Origin: an uncultured Clostridia bacterium
GTDB lineage: Bacteria; Bacillota; Clostridia; Christensenellales; CAG-138
Direction: 5' to 3'
Assembly (NCBI GenBank): GCA_944366945.1
Contig: CALVWJ010000002.1
Coordinates: 125,269 to 189,268 of the forward strand
DNA length: 64,000 bases
The position numbers and the translations under genes are program-made. Of the stretch, positions 61,693-64,000 are shown in pieces. Each line of letters opens with the position of its first letter. The first letter of the stretch is position 1. The notes under the pieces are model-generated. The model saw only the letters and a list, made by a program, of their open reading frames with translations, was not told where the DNA came from and did no database searches.

Positions 61693-61787
61693 CATATATT
61701 TTCGAGTTGCATCAAATTTGTGCGATTTTTTGCCTTGATTTCAGTTTTTACCGGTGTTTCCAGACTGTGTTTCGGATGACGTTCCTG

Positions 61788-62153
61788 TTATTTTTTTAAC
61801 CTTTTTCCAAACACCCTTAAACAAGCCAGAAGGACAAGAAAAACGCCGAACATGCGCCTAAGCCAGGGAGCCTCCAGCACGCCAGCAAGAAGCGATGCGC
61901 CCAATGCGCCCAATGCACCCGCAAGGATAATCGGCACACACGCGCGCAGCTGCAACCGCCCGGCCTTTGCATGCACAACCAGCGCCGCAACAGCTGCCGG
62001 AAGAAAGGCAATTACATTCACGCCTTGTGCCGCATGCTGCTCCAAGCCGAGCGCCAGCGTAAGGACGGGGATCAAAAGCGTCCCACCTCCCATGCCCATG
62101 CCCGCTACAATGCCTGCGCACAAGCCTGTTATGATGTACCAAATCCAATTCAT
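61788..62153 (-). CDS. TSUP (TauE/SafE) transporter, C-terminal half protein
   Basis: A 121-residue membrane protein with four helices, equal to one half of a TauE/SafE-type exporter (usually ~250 residues with an internal repeat). MNWIWYIITGLCAGIVAGMGMGGGTLLIPVL shows the repeat's glycine-rich entry. It overlaps the preceding half by 4 nt (ATGA). Together they would form a full transporter for sulfite, sulfonates or similar anions; the substrate is unknown. Confidence 0.8.
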   Translation of the reverse strand: MNWIWYIITGLCAGIVAGMGMGGGTLLIPVLTLALGLEQHAAQGVNVIAFLPAAVAALVVHAKAGRLQLRACVPIILAGALGALGASLLAGVLEAPWLRRMFGVFLVLLACLRVFGKRLKK

Positions 62154-62527
62154 GCAAATGCCATCCATGCCCCCGCCAAAAACATGAGCGCGGTAAAAAT
62201 GTGGTCCAACCAAGCCGGCTTTAACTTGCCCGTTAAAAAAGCGCCCGCAATGCTTCCAGCCGTGAGCGCAGGTGCAATAAAGGCGAGCACGTCCCAGTCT
62301 ACCGTGCCTTGCAATGCATAAACCGCGCCCGTAACAGCCGACAGCGGCAGGATAATGCTGATCGCATTTGCATGGGCATGCGGGGCCAGCATGCTGCATA
62401 TTTTCTCCAGAAGCGGTACTGCTATCATACCGCCTCCACCGCCGAATAGGCCGTTACATGCGCCTGTTATAAGCCCAGCAACCCATTTCTTCCAAATTTT
62501 AGTATTGTGTTTCTGCTCCATGCGCAT
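62150..62527 (-). CDS. TSUP (TauE/SafE) transporter, N-terminal half protein
   Basis: A 125-residue four-helix protein with the repeat entry GACNGLFGGGGGMIAVPLLE, the signature of the TauE/SafE family. Two ATGs (62527 and 62521) are possible; both have weak ribosome-binding sites. The next gene encodes the matching second half. Confidence 0.8.
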   Translation of the reverse strand: MRMEQKHNTKIWKKWVAGLITGACNGLFGGGGGMIAVPLLEKICSMLAPHAHANAISIILPLSAVTGAVYALQGTVDWDVLAFIAPALTAGSIAGAFLTGKLKPAWLDHIFTALMFLAGAWMAFA

Positions 62528-62678
62528 AGTATTCCACGTAGTGCAACGGCTCATGCGGGCTTTACAATCGCGCTACAGCTTGGTATGATAACGGCATACC
62601 TTCGTTATATTTAAATAAAATAGCTTAAATTCTGCATGTGGCTCACTGGAGTTGCATGCGAAGGAGAAGAAAAACAAA

Positions 62679-63254
62679 ATGACTGCGAAAGAATATGTCA
62701 GCTTCCTACTCCTGTTCCTTCTTTGCGTGTTAGGATCGGCTTTTAAACTTTGGGATTACTTGCGTGTGCGCCGTGCCGTAAAGGAAGAACGCGCGCGTGT
62801 TGGTACGATCCCAGGGCGCGTTGTAATCAAAGTGGATTGGCGCGCTTCCATAAGTACGCTGTGTCTCTTGCTTGGCGTTCTAGCTCCACTCGTTACCGGA
62901 ACAATTACCAAAGTATTTCCACTCATAATTTTTATCCTCTTTGCAATCGCTGCATTATATTATTTTGTGCATGGTCTAATTTGGCGCATCACACTTGAAG
63001 ACGAATCTTTTATATGCCGCAGTATGACCGGAAAGCAATCCTCTTACCGCTACGCGGACGTACGCCGCATTGTTCCCATTGGGAGGAGCAAACGAAAGAT
63101 GGACGGCACGCGGGTGGTAATGCGCAATGATACCGTTATATTTATAGACCGCACACTTTTTGGTGTTGAGACACTGGAGCGCCGCGTGCGGGACGCCCTT
63201 GGTGACAGTTTTATCGAGGAGGCCTCCCTTCAGCCCATGAAACCCCTTCGTTGA
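62679..63254 (+). CDS. Membrane protein of unknown function
   Basis: A 191-residue protein with hydrophobic segments at about 8-28, 62-82 and 85-105 and a basic cytoplasmic C-terminal ~85 residues ending in VRDALGDSF. The layout resembles PH-like-domain (YdbS/DUF6560-type) membrane proteins. AAGGAGAAG lies 12 nt before the ATG at 62679; an upstream in-frame ATG at 62652 has no such site. No function can be assigned. Confidence 0.6.
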   Translation: MTAKEYVSFLLLFLLCVLGSAFKLWDYLRVRRAVKEERARVGTIPGRVVIKVDWRASISTLCLLLGVLAPLVTGTITKVFPLIIFILFAIAALYYFVHGLIWRITLEDESFICRSMTGKQSSYRYADVRRIVPIGRSKRKMDGTRVVMRNDTVIFIDRTLFGVETLERRVRDALGDSFIEEASLQPMKPLR

Positions 63255-63441
63255 GGGAGGCGGCGCAAAACAGCCATGGGAGGATTTAGGCAGGCGCGCT
63301 GCTATCGCGATGGTAGCGCGTAGCTTTTCCGCTTTGCGCGTTTTCCTCAACCGGTCCACCGCAAAACGTTGGCATCTAGTTCAGCTTTGGTTCCAGCGCA
63401 GGAAATCCGGCAGCGAGTAAATCTTTGGAACTACAATGTGG

Positions 63442-64000
63442 TTAAACATACATTTCCACCGCCGCATTGTATCGGCCCTTTTTCGTTGTGCCGCAAACCC
63501 CTTTAAAAATAAAGCGCCCATACCCGCGCGCGGAGAGAATATCCCCTTCGTGTGGCGTCGTTGCGCCGCTCTCGCAAAGCTGCCCATTACGGAATACACG
63601 CCCCGCTTGAAAAAGCGCTAGGCTATCGCTGCGCGAAAGATTCCACACATGCGCGCAAAGTGCATCCGCCCGTATGGAAGCAAGCTGCACGATTTTTTCT
63701 TTTGTTTGAAAGAACGTACCCTCGGGCAATTTCTGCGCCAGTTCGCAACGCACGGGCGTGCGGCGCACCGAGGTGAGGTTTTCCATTAAAAAGGGTGCAA
63801 GGCGCTCCATGCAGAATACATAAGCTTCCTTTTCCCGCACTATAAGATCCCCCAGCGCATCCCGTTCTATGCCAAGCCCCATAAGCGCGCCAAGAAAGTC
63901 CCGGTGCGAAAGCGTTTCGGAAAACTTTGCGCAAATGGGGCGTACTGCAACGCAGGCAATCGGGAACGGCTGAGAATAGCCGCAAAGCTCCTCCGAACCA
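63442..64000 (-). CDS. ylmH: YlmH S4-domain RNA-binding protein (5' end cut by window edge)
   Basis: About 186 C-terminal residues are present; the start lies beyond base 64000. The sequence has KFSETLSHRDFLGALMGLGIERDALGDL, a hallmark of the YlmH family, and a C-terminal S4 RNA-binding domain (LSRSDSLALFQAGRVFRNG, then GDILSARGYGRFIF). YlmH from Bacillus subtilis rescues stalled ribosomes in ribosome-associated quality control, which is the likely role here. Confidence 0.9.
   Translation of the reverse strand, partial: GSEELCGYSQPFPIACVAVRPICAKFSETLSHRDFLGALMGLGIERDALGDLIVREKEAYVFCMERLAPFLMENLTSVRRTPVRCELAQKLPEGTFFQTKEKIVQLASIRADALCAHVWNLSRSDSLALFQAGRVFRNGQLCESGATTPHEGDILSARGYGRFIFKGVCGTTKKGRYNAAVEMYV

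Noticed and set aside
1..64000. CRISPR arrays, insertion sequences, prophage genes, rRNA, replication origin
   Set aside because: Looked for regular direct repeats with spacers, transposase or integrase motifs, phage structural genes and rRNA signatures; none seen.

Overview
The window looks like chromosomal DNA of an anaerobic Clostridia-type Bacillota. The GC content is moderate to high by eye, Shine-Dalgarno sites are strong (AGGAGG/AAAGGAG), and the promoters are sigma-A-like, often with an extended TGn -10. The Rnf complex, a cobalamin-dependent methionine synthase with a separately encoded activation subunit, RadA, MscL, TrkAH and YlmH all fit a gut-type Clostridia. I cannot name the family from sequence alone. 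I found no phage, IS element or CRISPR array; the window is mostly core and metabolic genes plus several poorly described clusters.

Layout. 1-11 kb (minus strand): priA (cut by the window edge), a beta-CASP nuclease, then one tight operon read from 10.9 kb down to 4.2 kb: GlmU-like protein, alpha/beta hydrolase, membrane-anchored MurF, Ddl, NADP-isocitrate dehydrogenase and a SEC-C protein. MscL lies upstream. 11-18.5 kb: a VanZ-like membrane protein, tRNA-Arg(CCG), radA with a membrane-anchored partner, and divergently a lipoprotein metallo-beta-lactamase and a DUF554 protein. 18.5-31.8 kb: an HExxH membrane protein, the GGGtGRT/NifU-like pair, a UvrD-type helicase, a lysoplasmalogenase-like protein, a WYL-type regulator and CHAP protein, an XRE regulator, a MATE exporter, an Smr protein and trkAH. 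31.9-32.6 kb: a six-gene tRNA operon (Arg, His, Gln, Lys, Leu, Gly) with a clear promoter and terminator. 33-36.4 kb: an XRE/sigma/membrane-protein triad, a small secreted protein and an SDR gene with a duplicated 3' end. 36.7-44.5 kb: metF/activation subunit/metH, then purA-purB. 44.7-51.8 kb: an unusual three-gene operon led by a 1580-residue HD/helical-repeat/nucleotidyltransferase/GNAT/PRTase protein. 53-56.7 kb: a serine-palmitoyltransferase-like enzyme, an SDR, a YegS-type lipid kinase and a PAP2 protein. 57.3-61.6 kb: rnfCDEAB without rnfG. The window ends with a split TSUP transporter, a small membrane protein and ylmH (cut by the edge).

Most interesting points. (1) The 44.7-51.8 kb operon joins five domain types in one protein and co-translates a malate/lactate-dehydrogenase-like protein and a four-cysteine flavodoxin-fold protein; I know of no assigned function. 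(2) The 53-56.7 kb cluster looks like the start of a sphingoid-base or related lipid pathway, unusual for Bacillota. (3) The GlmU homologue has lost the hallmark uridyltransferase residues and loop but keeps the acetyltransferase half. (4) The Rnf operon lacks its flavoprotein subunit gene rnfG.
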